64,000 nt of DNA from Rachicladosporium sp. CCFEE 5018 (GCA_002077045.2 KZ111150.1:515723-579722), one strand, 5' to 3'; shown: positions 20,642 to 32,199, counted from the stretch's first letter. A program made the numbers and translations. The notes: a model not told the origin generated them from the sequence alone.

Positions 20642-21505
20642 CTAGTTGCGCCATGGCATGTTCTGTGCGTCCACGACCACTTGCTCCCACAGTGCCAAAG
20701 CTGCGTTGTACGACTTTTCGGTCAGTCGACCGCAAAAAGCGATATCCTCATTGAAGCCGACGCGGATGCCGCCTGTCAGATGCAGTGTCGATGTAATCGA
20801 GAGATCTTTGACCCTCATTTTCACCTCCAGTGGTTTACGGATGCCTTCATTGAGAAAGTTTTTGTCCGTAGAATTGCGTAGGCAAACATACTCTTTCTTC
20901 AGATGACCAGGCTTGTGACTAAGGCCCCGATTGCCGAAGCTGTAAATCGGTAGGCAGTGTAACGCTTCCCCGTATATGTATAGCACAACCATCATCCTTC
21001 GCTTGGAGTATATCCCCCCGTAAAATGGTGAAACAGTCAAATTTGGATCTGCTTGGCTGACATTCGGGTTTGTGTTAGGAGTGTGATATGGAAGGGATAT
21101 AATCTGGCCGTGTTTATAATCCCTGCGCTGCCATCTCGATATCGTACAGATCGCAGTGTTGACTGGTTGCTGCACTGAAGTTCCGCTTGCTGCGCCACTT
21201 GCCACCGAAGGCAAACCATTATGGTTCATCGCAGACGGGGAGGGTGCTTGTGAAGGATTCCATGTTGCACTCGGTACAGTCGAAGTCGTAGGAACGGAGG
21301 TGTTGAGCTGCAAGTTTGTCATGCGCGAGGTAAGATGCGATGGCGTGCCGGCTTGAGACTGCGCAGCCGTTGATGGAGCCCGCGCAGCTGCATAACTATT
21401 CCTGAGAGCGGTACCGGCTCTCGAGCCGGTCAAGTGTCTCGGGATCGCTACTGCTGGCGACTGGGTGCCTGTATGGCCGCTTAATTTGTGGGTAGTCGGT
21501 GCCAT
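20642..21505 (-). CDS. DUF6590-like protein 2, copy A (intact)
   Basis: Single-exon 287-residue protein with ATG at 21503-21505. The N-terminal 120 residues are Ser/Thr/Ala/Pro rich. The C-terminal domain repeats the plan of the neighbouring paralogue: 'YKHGQIISLPYH', 'KRRMMVVLYIYGEALHCLPI', 'NRGLSHKPG', 'EYVCLRN', 'LNEGIRKPLEV', 'STLHLTGGIRV', 'CGRLTE'. The two genes lie head to tail 290 bp apart and probably arose by local duplication. The copy-B counterpart is broken, so this may be the only functional version. Family assignment to DUF6590 is moderate and no function is known. Confidence 0.6.
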   Translation of the reverse strand: MAPTTHKLSGHTGTQSPAVAIPRHLTGSRAGTALRNSYAAARAPSTAAQSQAGTPSHLTSRMTNLQLNTSVPTTSTVPSATWNPSQAPSPSAMNHNGLPSVASGAASGTSVQQPVNTAICTISRWQRRDYKHGQIISLPYHTPNTNPNVSQADPNLTVSPFYGGIYSKRRMMVVLYIYGEALHCLPIYSFGNRGLSHKPGHLKKEYVCLRNSTDKNFLNEGIRKPLEVKMRVKDLSITSTLHLTGGIRVGFNEDIAFCGRLTEKSYNAALALWEQVVVDAQNMPWRN

Positions 21506-22042
21506 AATCAAATAAAGTTGCTAGAGTGATACTACTATTAGGATCGATGGCTGTCGTCAGCTTCGTCGCGCAGATGGTATTGGTGCACAACGCAGATTGA
21601 CTCTCGACCAGGTGACAGCATGGCGCCGCTTCGAGATGGACCATTCTATGCGTGGAATTGAGCAGGTCACTACTTTGCTGCTTTGTCCATTGACTGATTC
21701 GGCAAGACTCGGTGTCCTAGCCTAACATCAATGGGGAGAGTGCGATGTTCGGACAAAGCGTGAAGTCTTCGCAAATACAATTGCGGCGTCCGGAAGTTGA
21801 GCTCGCTTTGTTGTCACCAAGTGAAGCAATGTTTGTGTCATGCTGAGACAAAGCTTAGAATTCCCTCGATCACTTTCGGTGCACACAACGAACACAGTGA
21901 ACAGGCTTAGCATCTTGAAGTGAGAAGGACGTAGTCAAGCCGACAGGAGAGGCATGCGCCGTGTGCCATTGACGAACTGAGCTTCTATCAGCAACGAGCT
22001 TTCCAACGACCAGATCTTGTTTGCTGCGCGACACCAGTCAAC
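21506..22042. other. Divergent intergenic region, copy A
   Basis: About 540 bp between the start codons of DUF6590-like 2 (-) and the coiled-coil orphan (+), highly similar to 39622-40158. No gene was recognised. Confidence 0.4.
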
Positions 22043-23797
22043 ATGATGAAGCGAAAGTTCTCCACATTCAGCAAAGGTGTGAAGAACTACCTCTTCGATA
22101 CAAAGCGGCGTGCAAGCAAACAATTCAGGAAAGATTCTTTTCAGGTTCAACCAGCTGAAGCAGCCAAGACCGAGCTACCAGCCTCACCTACCGCGTTCGC
22201 CAAAAACCCGCAGGACAATATCGACGGGAACACACGACCATTGGAAACATCGCAACACCCGAAAGAGCCAGAGGTCTCTCACCCTGTCGGAAATTTGCAC
22301 CTCGTGACAAGCGTTGCAAGTGAAGGCGCATCGGGTCTTCCAAGTCCACGACTTCAAGAAGCATCAGCAGAAACTCTAAAACGGGCACTTACGCTAGACG
22401 AAGAACAAGCTATCAGAGAAGACAACTACGCACACTTCTATGATGGCGAAGAGCCGGGAGACTACACCGCAGGTCCTGCGCGGCTAGTGCTCACGGTCGA
22501 CGGAGTACAGGAGCTTTGCCCGGCACTTCTCATAACGTACGAGTTATCGCAGCTGGTACAGAGGGCTGGAACAGTGGAAAGGGAGTTCCTGAAGGCCGAG
22601 TGCAAAGTCTTAGATGACAAGAAGGCTTTGAGAAGGCTGAAGAACGACGTGAGCGGTCAAATCCGGAAGTGCAAGTACCTCATACAGGGAGACGAGGAAG
22701 GTACTTCCGACGAGGAGCCGGCTCCCGATCCACCAGAGGATAGAGGTTCTTTTCAGCAGCAGATGCAAGTGCTGGAGCTTATGCTCAAAGATGTCGAATA
22801 TCGCACGCAAGCAGTCAATGCAGGTATAGAGACGCAGGCACAGATCTTGCGAGAAGTGCAGAAGGAGGTCAACGATCAGCTGGAAGAGGCTTTCGTGAAC
22901 GCACAGTTGATTGCGCCAGCGGCAACCCCAGAGGAGGCAGAGGTAGAGAGCCTGGATTTTGCCGGCGAGTACGATCGATTCCTGGGGCAGCTCCGTGCCG
23001 GCGACGATCCACTCATCGAGATCGAAGACGTCGCGCCTCTAGACACCAGCGTGGATTATTTGCGAGCAGAGCCACTCAGTGAAGAGGCACAAGTGGAACA
23101 AGACGTTGTGGACGAGTGGCATGCAACCAAGCTAGCAATCGAGGAGGCCCGGCGAGATTACCAGATGAAGGCGGTGTTGCGGAAGGAAGCCTGGGACCTC
23201 GAGCTGCAGGATGTCCCCGAAGATGAGGACAATTTGAAAGCTTTCCGCATAGACTTCGATTTGCGTTGGCTGGAGCGTTATCGAGCGATCACTCGTGCCC
23301 TGATTGATGCAGAGGCGGCGGTACATGTTGCTGCAGAGCGTGCGAAAGAGCGAAACATCGACCTGGCGGATGACGATCTCAGCTCAATGTTCGCCGAGGA
23401 TGCTGGCGGGCCGTACGGCTACAACTTAACCCAGGGCCACGACGGCGCATTTGCCAGGGGTCCGTCACACATGTTGCAGGACTGGGCCGATGCGCCAGTG
23501 CACTCTCGCAGCTCGGCAATCGCTGAGGCCGCCGCTGCCGCCGCTCAAGGCCTGCCGCCGCCGAATAGCTCGATGCCAAGCTCACCAACAACTTTGGGGC
23601 GATCCTCTGTGGATGGAGATTGGGAGGCTGAAGAAGTTGATGGCGACGACAGCTTCAGCGTGGCGGCTCATGGCAAGCGCAGGACGCGGATTGATCAGCA
23701 TCGCAAGGTATGGGAGCGGTCTGGTGAGGACGCTGAGCCAGTCGCGCTCGGCTCAGTAACGGTTTATGACAAGCTGGTGCCGGGGAAGCAAGCATGA
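22043..23797 (+). CDS. Coiled-coil orphan protein, copy A (intact)
   Basis: Single-exon 584-residue protein that I do not recognise. The N-terminus (about 1-32) is strongly basic. Residues about 180-290 and 350-450 are charged, heptad-like and probably coiled coil. A Ser/Asp/Glu/Pro-rich acidic linker near residue 220 could be a phosphorylation target. The C-terminal 130 residues include an Ala-rich stretch and end with 'GSVTVYDKLVPGKQA'. No signal peptide or membrane segment is visible. The copy-B version carries a frameshift and a nonsense change, so B is dispensable or this copy covers for it. Function unknown. Confidence 0.7.
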   Translation: MMKRKFSTFSKGVKNYLFDTKRRASKQFRKDSFQVQPAEAAKTELPASPTAFAKNPQDNIDGNTRPLETSQHPKEPEVSHPVGNLHLVTSVASEGASGLPSPRLQEASAETLKRALTLDEEQAIREDNYAHFYDGEEPGDYTAGPARLVLTVDGVQELCPALLITYELSQLVQRAGTVEREFLKAECKVLDDKKALRRLKNDVSGQIRKCKYLIQGDEEGTSDEEPAPDPPEDRGSFQQQMQVLELMLKDVEYRTQAVNAGIETQAQILREVQKEVNDQLEEAFVNAQLIAPAATPEEAEVESLDFAGEYDRFLGQLRAGDDPLIEIEDVAPLDTSVDYLRAEPLSEEAQVEQDVVDEWHATKLAIEEARRDYQMKAVLRKEAWDLELQDVPEDEDNLKAFRIDFDLRWLERYRAITRALIDAEAAVHVAAERAKERNIDLADDDLSSMFAEDAGGPYGYNLTQGHDGAFARGPSHMLQDWADAPVHSRSSAIAEAAAAAAQGLPPPNSSMPSSPTTLGRSSVDGDWEAEEVDGDDSFSVAAHGKRRTRIDQHRKVWERSGEDAEPVALGSVTVYDKLVPGKQA

Positions 23798-24371
23798 AGT
23801 TGGAATGCCATGCTTCAACTGCTTTCCCAAAGCAATTAGTCAGCCGATACTTGGCAACGGCGTGGTCCAATCTCATTCCAAGTCTGTCTCTCTCTGCGAA
23901 TCTCCCTACGTGCAAGCGGCTGGTCGGTAGTTAACGTTCATCTATCAAGGTAGATGTCAACGCATTACACTATCTCCTCCAGCTGTCCAAATGGTCGAGG
24001 TGAAAATGCTCTTGTGCATCCCCGCACCGTTGGACCCACTCCCGAGGGCCAGTGAACCCCGATATGGTGAACGGCTATTCGGGGCATATGTCTTCCATCG
24101 ACACAACGGTCATCTTCGTCGATCTCGGCATAGCGAAAGCGATAGGGAGATAAGTCGGTCTCGTATATTCTCGTCAATGGTAGGGCGTCGCCATAATTGT
24201 AGTCTGACGTGAACCTCGACAGCGCTCGCAACTGTCGGATATATCAGCGTTGAGACGTCAGATTTATATTCTTGATCGCTATACTGGATCGTCTCTTTAC
24301 GGCTCGACACCGTAGCACAGTCCAGCTGGGTTGAAGATACCCAAGGAACTTTTGCACAAGCGAACGCAAAC
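23798..24371. other. Promoter region of pyruvate decarboxylase, copy A
   Basis: About 570 bp between the stop of the coiled-coil orphan and the ATG of the decarboxylase. It is collinear with 41913-42490. No gene was recognised. Confidence 0.4.
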
Positions 24372-26302
24372 ATGTCTGGTACATCGGAGCAGACCAACGG
24401 CACCAATGGCCACACTGAGACGATGCCTCTGGGCCGCTACTTATGGACAAGAATCAAGCACATAGGTATCAGCCGAGTCTTTGGAGTTCCGGGAGACTTC
24501 AATCTCACACTACTGGACCATGTCTATGACGTTGATGGCCTAGAGTGGGTTGGCAACACGAACGAGCTCAACGCAGCATACGCTGCTGATGGCTACTCTC
24601 GAGTAAAGCATGGCGCTGGTTGTCTGGTCACCACACATGGCGTTGGCGAGCTCTCCGCCCTCAACGCCATCGCCGGCTCGATGACGGAGCAAGTCAAAGT
24701 GATTCACGTTGTCGGGCAGACGTCACGACGAATGCAGGAGAACAAGATGATGATCCACCACTCCATCGGCTTTGAGCCCGACCATCAAATGTTCAACAAA
24801 GCGTCAACAGCCTTTCGTGTGGCCGCGGCAGAACTGCAGAGCGAAAAGGGTGCAGCAGAAGAAATCGATAGAGTAAGTATGCAACTCAGTGCGCTGTTGA
24901 TTGCAGAATCTGATTAATCAAGGTTTTGCGAGAGTGCTTCGTGAAGTCTGGCCCAGTCTATATCTTTGTCCCGATAGATCTGGTCGATCTTCCCGTGTCA
25001 TCAGTGGCGCTAAAGACACCACTGGACCTATCACCTCCGCGGGACAAGAAAGCAGTCGAGGCTGCTGCTGAAGCGACACTGGAAGCGATCTACGCCTCGC
25101 AGAATCCAGCTTTCCTTGTAGACTGCCTGGTAGATCGCCATGACTCCATCAATGAGCTTAAGACGTTGCTCGACAAAGTGCCTTTTCCGATCTATTCCAC
25201 GAACATGAGCAAGGGGCTCATTGATGAATCGCACCCGAACTACGTAGGACTATCGAATGGCATACCCTCACGAATTGGGGTTTCCGCAAGCATCAAAGCT
25301 TCAGACCTTGTGATTAACTTTGGTCTTCTACCATCTGACACGAACAGCGGTGGCTTCGTAAGTCGAGATCACGGAGAATCGTCCCTGTAGGCCACAAAAA
25401 GCTGACAACTGCAGACTCGCAACATTCCTCGCGATCGGTCTATTGACCTCAATCCTCACACAGTCAACATCAAAGGTGACAAAATCTTCTCTGACACGCC
25501 ACTGAAAGCCATTATCCAATCAATCATCGACAAGGTCGACAAATCTCGACTACCATCGGTCAAGAAGCTGAGCCTGCCAGAGCGCCCGCTTGAAGACGAT
25601 CACGACGCAACTCACATCACTCAATCATGGATCTGGCACCAGCTTGCATCATTCCTAGAACCTCACGATGTTGTACTCGGCGAGACTGGCACGGCAGCCT
25701 TCGGTATGCCAGACGCAACGTATCCCGACTCCACCCAATGGCACACTCAGACATACTACGGTAGTATCGGATACGCCACACCGGCTGCCTTCGGTGCAGA
25801 TGTCGCTCTTGCAGAGATGGCAGCAGCTTCGTCACGTCCACGAGGCCGCACAGTGCTAGTCACCGGTGATGGGAGTCTTATGCTCACCGTGCAAGAGATC
25901 GGCAACATGGTGAAGCAGAAGGCCTCGCCTGTCATCTTCCTCATCAACAACGCAGGGTATACCATCGAGCGTGTCATCCATGGCGCGAAGCAGAGCTACA
26001 ACGACATCGTACCTTTCGATTACTCAAAGATGCTTCCCTTCTTCAACATGCCGGATGAGCAGGCGAAGGCAAGCTTCCACCGGGCAGAGACGAAGAAGGA
26101 ACTGGAGGAAATCCTCAAGCTCGATCGAGTGAAGAAGCCGGACGGTGGTCCACAGATCGTGGAGATCATAATGGATGCCATGGACGTCCCGTGGCGATTA
26201 GCGACGCAGATTGCTACCCGCGGACCCGAAGCTGTCAAGGAGATGAAAGAGGCTGGCTTCAAGGTGAGGGAGATGGAGCATGGTGCTGGATTCTGGTCAT
26301 GA
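24372..26302 (+). CDS. Pyruvate decarboxylase-family ThDP enzyme, copy A
   Basis: Thiamine-diphosphate enzyme that decarboxylates pyruvate (or a related 2-oxo acid) to an aldehyde in the cytosol. Exons 24372-24872, 24923-25357 and 25415-26302 give 607 residues, slightly longer than yeast Pdc1 (563). The key residues are visible: the ThDP-activating Glu in 'NELNAAYAADGY' (about residue 65), the His pair in 'MIHHSIG' (129-130), the Mg/ThDP motif 'GDGSLMLTVQEIG' from about 463 to 'INNAGYTIE', whose final Glu is about 497. The pyrophosphate-domain and central-domain order is standard. Both introns (50 and 57 nt) are phase 0. The match to fungal pyruvate decarboxylases is strong; the exact substrate is not proven. 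Confidence 0.9.
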
Positions 26303-26648
26303 GAAATCCCAAGTGAGGGTGGGTATACCGCATTTCTCTTACAGTGTCGTATTGACCATATAATGCAGATTGTGAACATGAGCAGTGTTTCATATTTATA
26401 TTATGGTGTCCGTGCGTCCAGCACGAAGGATGCGATCTATGTTTAGGCGAACACGAGGATGTCGATCTTGCAATCATGTTGCTTTGGCAGCAGGAGTTGT
26501 ATCCAGTCTTAATTCTTACGCCATCAGCGATCTGCGTAGACTAATAACAATGCATTAAGTGACCTCGCATCTAAGGGCCCTTCGCCAAAGCCTTTGTACC
26601 AGCATCGAACGCGAAACGCCACTCCACAGTTGTTCAGCCGCACTAAGA
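26303..26648. other. Intergenic region, copy A
   Basis: About 345 bp between the decarboxylase and the first GPI-type gene. No gene was recognised; it is nearly identical to 44421-44771. Confidence 0.4.
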
Positions 26649-27440
26649 ATGCGTTTACTTGGCATAGTCCGACTGTTGCTGCTCGGTGGATTGGGTGTTG
26701 TCGCTGCGACGCCAGGTATGTCTAAAGAAATGCACTCCGGGAGATAGTCGCGCTGACGGTGTACAGACGCATCTACGTCAACGCAACCTTCACCGTCTGG
26801 GCCTTATGACAACGTCACCACCCCGAATACCACAGTCCAGCCGACGTACTTCTCCCCAGTAACGCAAATCACACAGTCTGATCTCGATGTCCCGGGTGCT
26901 GGACCGTCGACATCGACCGCAACAACGACTATCGTTGCATCAGCGCAAACCAAAATCACGCAGACAGGGCTGACTAGCGAGGCTTCGTCGGCCGTGACCA
27001 AGGCCACGCAGACTGAATTGGTAACCGGCCTGACTGAGTCCGCGGCGACTAAGGCTACGCAGACAGAACTTGCGCCAGGCGTGACTGTGTTGCCGGCACA
27101 GCAGTCGCAGCAGGACCTGGGCGGCGCGGGTCCGCCCGAGGGTGTTGCTGGCGCAAGTGCAGGGCCAGGTTCCGGACCTACTGATTCGCCGTCAGCAGCG
27201 CCTGTCATCGTACAGACGAGCGCGGGTGTCACAACGACAATTGTGCAAGCTGGCGGCGATGCGGGACCTACGGGCAGCGGTGGCTCTGAATCACCAGGCA
27301 CCACAGCAGGATCTGGAGGCGCATCAGTCTCTGGCACCACGAGTGCATCGCCTCAGCAGCAGACCGCGAATATAGCTCCCGAAATTGTGGTGCCCGGAGC
27401 TGCTCTGGGTGCTGTCGGCTTTCTAGCGATGCTGCTGTAG
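26649..27440 (+). CDS. GPI-type Ser/Thr/Gly-rich surface protein 1, copy A
   Basis: Secreted, probably GPI-anchored cell-surface protein. Exons 26649-26715 and 26767-27440 (51-nt intron, phase 1) give 246 residues. The 67-nt first exon codes for a signal peptide ('RLLGIVRLLLLGGLGVVAA'). The mature part is low in complexity and rich in Thr, Ser, Gly and Ala. It has two near-identical 'KATQTEL' units about 20 residues apart. The C-terminus is a hydrophobic tail ('GAALGAVGFLAMLL') preceded by small residues, as expected for a GPI signal. The next gene shares the exon plan and tail, so the two are tandem paralogues. No catalytic domain is present; a cell-wall or adhesion role is inference. Confidence 0.7.
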
Positions 27441-27737
27441 ACTTATGTACTATACAAATCGTGGATGAGACCATCACGTACTTGTGGTTGATGAAGTAGA
27501 GGCCTGCACGGGTATGGTGAGCATCTATTTGTGGGTCATAGTACGGTCCATCAGCTACCGAATACGAGGTGGGCGATCGCAGCAGCCTACACCTCAAGCG
27601 ACGCCGCATTTCCTTACACATGTTGGTGCTGAATATTGCTTGGAAATATCATCGTGCGACCTGCAGTCCGCCTAGCTCGTTGCAATTGAATTGCATAACG
27701 CAACGACCTCTGCCGTCCTTCGGGTCCGTAATCCGGA

Positions 27738-28661
27738 ATGCTCGCAACCAAGACGCTTGTACTGGCTGTGTGCTTAGGGTCAGGAGTTGTCTCTGCAATA
27801 CCAGGTGAGTGGCCTTGAACTTGGGTTCGAAAGTGACATTGGGTTGACATCGCCTACACAGACCGCAGCTCGCATTACGGGCTATACAGCAACGCCACAA
27901 TGACCACTTCATCTTCGACCTCATCCCAGAACATCACAGCCTACCCTTCTCCAGTCACGCAAATATCTCAGCCCACTCTTGAGCTACCTAGCACTACCTC
28001 CGGCGGCAGAACTACGACATCCATAGCTTTCGTCCGCACTGAGCGATCCCGGACTGCGCTCGAAACGCCAGAAGGCAGTGCCAACGACCAGCCCGTGACT
28101 GAGTCGCCGCGCTTAGAGACTAGTCGGACGGATCTTGGTTCGCCCGCCCCCACCATCACTCCCTCAGCGATAATCAAGACCACGCAGGCGGAGCTGATGC
28201 CAGCCGTAACCGCATCGCCGCAGCAGCAGCCTGCACCCGCACCTCAAGGGTTGGGAGGGGTGATCGCTTCGATACTGGGAGTTGGCGCTACGGTCAGCGC
28301 GGTCGACGCTATCAATGGGGCTGGATCGTCGCCCGAGGGATCTGAGGGAGGCAGACCTGGTGACAGGCCTGATGCGAACGGGGTCTCGGGCGCTGTTGTG
28401 ACTGGATCGCAGTCAGCAGCAGCGGCGATCCTCCAGACCGGCGGCTCTGTGACCACGATTGCCCGCCAATCTGGAGTAAGTGCGAGCGTTCCGACAGAAG
28501 GTGGCTCTGAGCCAGCAGGCACCAATGGTGGATCCGGTAGTGCGTTAGTCTCAGCTACCACCAGTGCACTCCCAGAGCAGCAAACAACCAATTCAGCCGC
28601 TGGCATCGTGTTGCCTGGCGCCGGGTTAGGGGCTGTTGGGTTATTAGCAGTGATGTTGTAG
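27738..28661 (+). CDS. GPI-type Ser/Thr/Gly-rich surface protein 2, copy A
   Basis: Tandem paralogue of the preceding gene. Exons 27738-27804 and 27862-28661 give 288 residues. Exon 1 is again 67 nt, coding for a signal peptide and ending in phase 1 with CCAG before a GTGAGT donor. The mature part is Ser/Thr/Pro/Gly rich with possible N-glycosylation sites ('SNAT', 'QNIT') near its start. A 'KTTQAEL' unit recalls the 'KATQTEL' units of paralogue 1. The hydrophobic tail 'GAGLGAVGLLAVML' closely matches the tail of paralogue 1. A cell-wall or surface role is inferred from architecture only. Confidence 0.7.
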
Positions 28662-29156
28662 ACCAAATGAGATGTAGTAATAGTTCAACAATCGGTGTCC
28701 TGGCTCATGGATAATCTCTTGAAAAGGCACAGAGTGCTCAGATCAGTCTGTTGGTGATTTAGTCTACAGCTTACATGTCAATGACATTTGCTACCTGCAG
28801 ACCGTCGCCACCAATCCAGTCATATGCTATTGTAATAAATCAAAACTCCAATGCCTATGTTGCCGGTACTCAACGCTCGAACCACACATGCCAGCTTCAA
28901 CCTCGCAGCCCCTTCAGTCTGCTCATCGGTACTGGCATGAGTCTGCGGAGCACTCGGCATGCCTGATAGATTGTGTCACATGCCGCTTCGTCATATATTC
29001 TGTCATCTCTTATTTCATTGCATCCCCTTCATTTCCACGACCAACGCGGATAGATCGCCAATATTTCCGAATCTGTCGTGACAGCCGGATGTCATTCACG
29101 CATCGTGAATTCGCGTCTGATCCTTCTGCGCTGGGTCCAGTTGTGATCCAACATCC
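28662..29156. other. End of contig 2, non-coding
   Basis: About 495 bp downstream of surface protein 2, ending at gap 2. It is about 99% identical to 46785-47279, where the sequence runs on into the C2H2 gene. No gene was recognised. Confidence 0.5.
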
Positions 29157-29256
29157 NNNNNNNNNNNNNNNNNNNNNNNNNNNNNNNNNNNNNNNNNNNN
29201 NNNNNNNNNNNNNNNNNNNNNNNNNNNNNNNNNNNNNNNNNNNNNNNNNNNNNNNN
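29157..29256. other. Assembly gap 2 (100 N)
   Basis: Exactly 100 N. Left flank corresponds to 47279 in copy B; right flank corresponds to 10439 inside the MFS exon 4. The junction therefore jumps back 18 kb in gene order. Confidence 0.95.
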
Positions 29257-30316
29257 TTGAGCGTGGAGACGTAGCTGTGCCTCGCTGGCTGGATCGCGGG
29301 ACCAGAGAGCTCGACGTTGGCGGTATCGACATGCGAAGTATCGACGGCTTGCGAGGCCACATGCGCGTGCTTCTCATGCAACGCCTCGTCGCTCGCCACA
29401 CTGCTGGGAGGCGACATCCTGACCTTGCGCTTATACATCGTCTCCGGGACCAAAAAGAACGTCGCAATAAACAACGCCATCGCAAACGCAAAATGCACGT
29501 AAAAGAAAAGCTTATGGTTATGCGGCGCAGCATTCAACATATACCCAGCTGGCAGCGCGCCGATACCGCCTAGGCATAAGGCGACGGTGTAGTAGCTGAT
29601 GCGCTTGCCGCGCTCGTGCAGGAAGTAAATGTCGTTCACGCATTGCACGGGCAGGGCTTCGCAGACGGAGCTGCCCAGGGCGACGATGATGCGGCACGCG
29701 AGGAAGCTGTTGTAGTCGTTCGCTACGGCGCAGCCGAGGGTGCCGAAGGCGTAGAGGAGTTGGGAGAAGAGCATTGTGGGGCGGCGGCCGAATTTCATGT
29801 ACATCGGGATGAGCAGGATTGTGCCTGTTCTCGCGTCAGTCGAGGAATCGTGTATGAGGTCATCGATGTGTACTGACCCAGACCGAAGCACAAGTTCGGA
29901 TACGACGACGTCTGTGAGGCGATCGGGAAGGAGACGCGGAAGGTGGCGGCGTAGAGCGGGATGTAGACTGAGCTGCCGATGATGTTGCAGTTGGCGAGGA
30001 AGCTGTAGATGCTGCAGATGACGAGAATCGAGTCTTTCTTCCATCGTGGCCACTATGAAATTGTCAGTACGAGTGAAGAGCGCACGCAGAAGGAGTGAGC
30101 ATACTTGTAGCGGATCATTAGGGTCGTCGGCGGGCACTGGGAACAGTGCTTGTCCATATGCGCTATCGTCGCCATCGACGACTTTGCAGTCGACAGTGCC
30201 GGGAACATCTTCGTGCGCGTGGCTGTCGTGTAACAAGGTCAGCTATTGGTCGGTCTATGAAGTCGAAGAGCTGCGCACCTATGCACCAGATGACGACCGG
30301 CCTTGTGGTCTGCCAT
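29257..30316 (-). CDS. MFS transporter, copy B, 3' part missing at the gap
   Basis: First four exons of the second transporter copy: 30279-30316, 30105-30222, 29878-30052 and 29257-29824, the last cut by gap 2. Splice sites sit at the same places as in copy A, and the N-terminal segments up to the central cytosolic loop are nearly unchanged. The C-terminal six helices are absent because contig 3 starts here. If the block is a real tandem duplication, this would be a truncated gene. If the contigs are alternative haplotypes, the missing half is that of contig 1 or was never assembled. Confidence 0.8.
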
Positions 30317-31358
30317 GATGGAAATTGTATCTCGATCTGGAGACTCGATGGAACCTTGACTTTGTAAACCTTGACCCACTCCAAAGACTAGTAAAGTGAA
30401 GAATCTGGGGTCGATTCCTTCTCCGCAGATACAACGCAGCAGAAAGAAGCGACGACCGAGAATCACAGAAAGTGAAGACCTAACAATTGCCAATTCCCTT
30501 CCAAAGCTCCAGCCAACACTTGCAATGCGACCACCGGGGCAAAGACCACCCTTCACTTCTGCCGGCATGAATGCATAATCACCACTGCACCTCCCACCAA
30601 CACACGCATCTCGTGGCGCAAGCTTCCCTGCAGGGACAGCCGGCAGTACCACCACTCATTGGCCCGGCTGATGTGGGAGTGCAGCGCGAGGCGTTTGAAC
30701 GGCGCCGGCACGAAGTAGCCATCTTCCAGATTGCTCCCAAGGGCGTCAGTGCGCTTGTGTGGGAGTTGCGATGGGGGACGGCAATCAGCATAGGTGTGTG
30801 TGTTTGATTCCGGAGATGAAACGTGCGAACGGGGAGGGGATCGCTCATAGCGCTGCCCCAGCTTTCCCCAGGCGTGACGCGCTTGGGTTTGGTGTGCGGC
30901 AGACGTGCGGTAGATGCTAGTCATGGGCGTTGGGCGGAGACGAGTCCCGGTTCATCAAATGCTTCGTCAATTTTGAGTGTGTAACGCGGCTGTGTGGCAG
31001 CCTAGGAGATGCGCGGTTGCTGCTTTGTGTTCTACGGGCATGCAAGTGGCGTATGGGACTGAGACATCGTGGAAACTGTCAACGATACAGCTATCTATCG
31101 AGTCGCGCAGATGGAAAAGATGAACTCTAATGTTGCTCCATCGCGACTACTGCATAAGCATTGGCGGGCCACACGACTGCCGCGCAGCCACGCTGTCGCC
31201 ATGCGAGATCCCGATGAAGTTCATGCAAGGCATCGATCCACAATGACAGATGACTCCATGACTCTGGGTGTAGCTTCATAGTCAGTCGCACAATCCTCAC
31301 GGTACAAGGTTACGAGTCTGTGTAGACAAATCTTCGGCGCTACGGAGGCTCGGTGAAA
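30317..31358. other. Divergent intergenic region, copy B
   Basis: About 1 kb between MFS-B (-) and DUF1772-B (+); the counterpart of 12099-13146. No gene was recognised. Confidence 0.45.
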
Positions 31359-32123
31359 ATGAGCAAACTCAAAGTCCGCCTGCCTCTCGGCCAGGATGAA
31401 GCCAGCATACCTGTCCGCGCGATCAAGATCTTCGGCCTGACGGCCACGGCATTCCTCGCAGGTGAGTGGAACACAAAGAGCATCTACCAAACTTCTCCTT
31501 GGCGAACCATCACGATGACTAGCTAAGCCTGCGAGCGTTACCGATCTACCTCCTGTCGCGTTGCGAGTGAGAAATCTCGAGCTCTGTCTCTGATACCCGA
31601 TCGACAGGGAAGACTTTCAATTCCTCCTACTCTACCACTCCAGCCCTGCTGCTAGCGCCAGCACCTCTGCTAGCAAAGCAATGGAAGAAGCAGTTCGACG
31701 TCGACCATAATCTCGTAGTCGGCTTAGCCTTCTCGAGTGTGCCGGTCCTTGGCTTTCTGGCGTATCGTGGTAAGTAGCGAACCACGGCTCAGGAAGATAC
31801 ATCACACGCATGCGTCTTTCGTGGCTGATGCAGAATCAGCGCCTCCGCCCTCGCTCGTGAGGAAGCTTTACGCCCTCGCGACCGTTCTGCTGGCTTCCGT
31901 GGTACCTTACTCTGCACTCTTGATGATGCCCATCACGCAACAGCTTGCGCAGAAAGCTCGCACACTTGCTTCGGCGTCACTCACAGACACGGACGCAGAG
32001 GTCGGGGTGTCGCAGGAAGATAGCGTGCATCAGCTTGTGGACCGATGGGCGATCCGAAACTTGGGCAGGAGTGTCTTGATTGGGCTCAGTGCTCTTGTAG
32101 CGGCGTGGGCAGCATCGGAGTGA
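31359..32123 (+). CDS. DUF1772 (anthrone-oxygenase-like) membrane protein, copy B
   Basis: Exons 31359-31461, 31608-31769 and 31834-32123 give 184 residues. Intron 1 (146 nt) ends in GACAG. Intron 2 (64 nt) ends in a normal GATGCAG, giving 'YRESAPPPS' at the junction, where copy A must skip two residues. This looks like the ancestral splice site. Otherwise the protein matches copy A with few substitutions. Confidence 0.78.
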
Positions 32124-32199
32124 TTCCGGCTTGCAGCAGCTGCAACGCGTGTGTCAACCGGGCAATGACTTATGATCAACGATAGTTCAATGGCCAACA

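Larger units (their letters stand above)
11087..29156. repeat. Segmental copy A (contig 2)
   Basis: Contig 2, collinear with 29257-47279 (copy B; the first bases of B match contig 1 from 10439). Gene order, strands and intron positions match throughout. Identity is uneven: near 99% at the right end, about 95% in most genes, about 80% in part of the first DUF6590-like gene, and far lower around the BRCT gene. A right-hand boundary at 29156 coincides with a gap, so no natural repeat end is visible. Confidence 0.9.
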
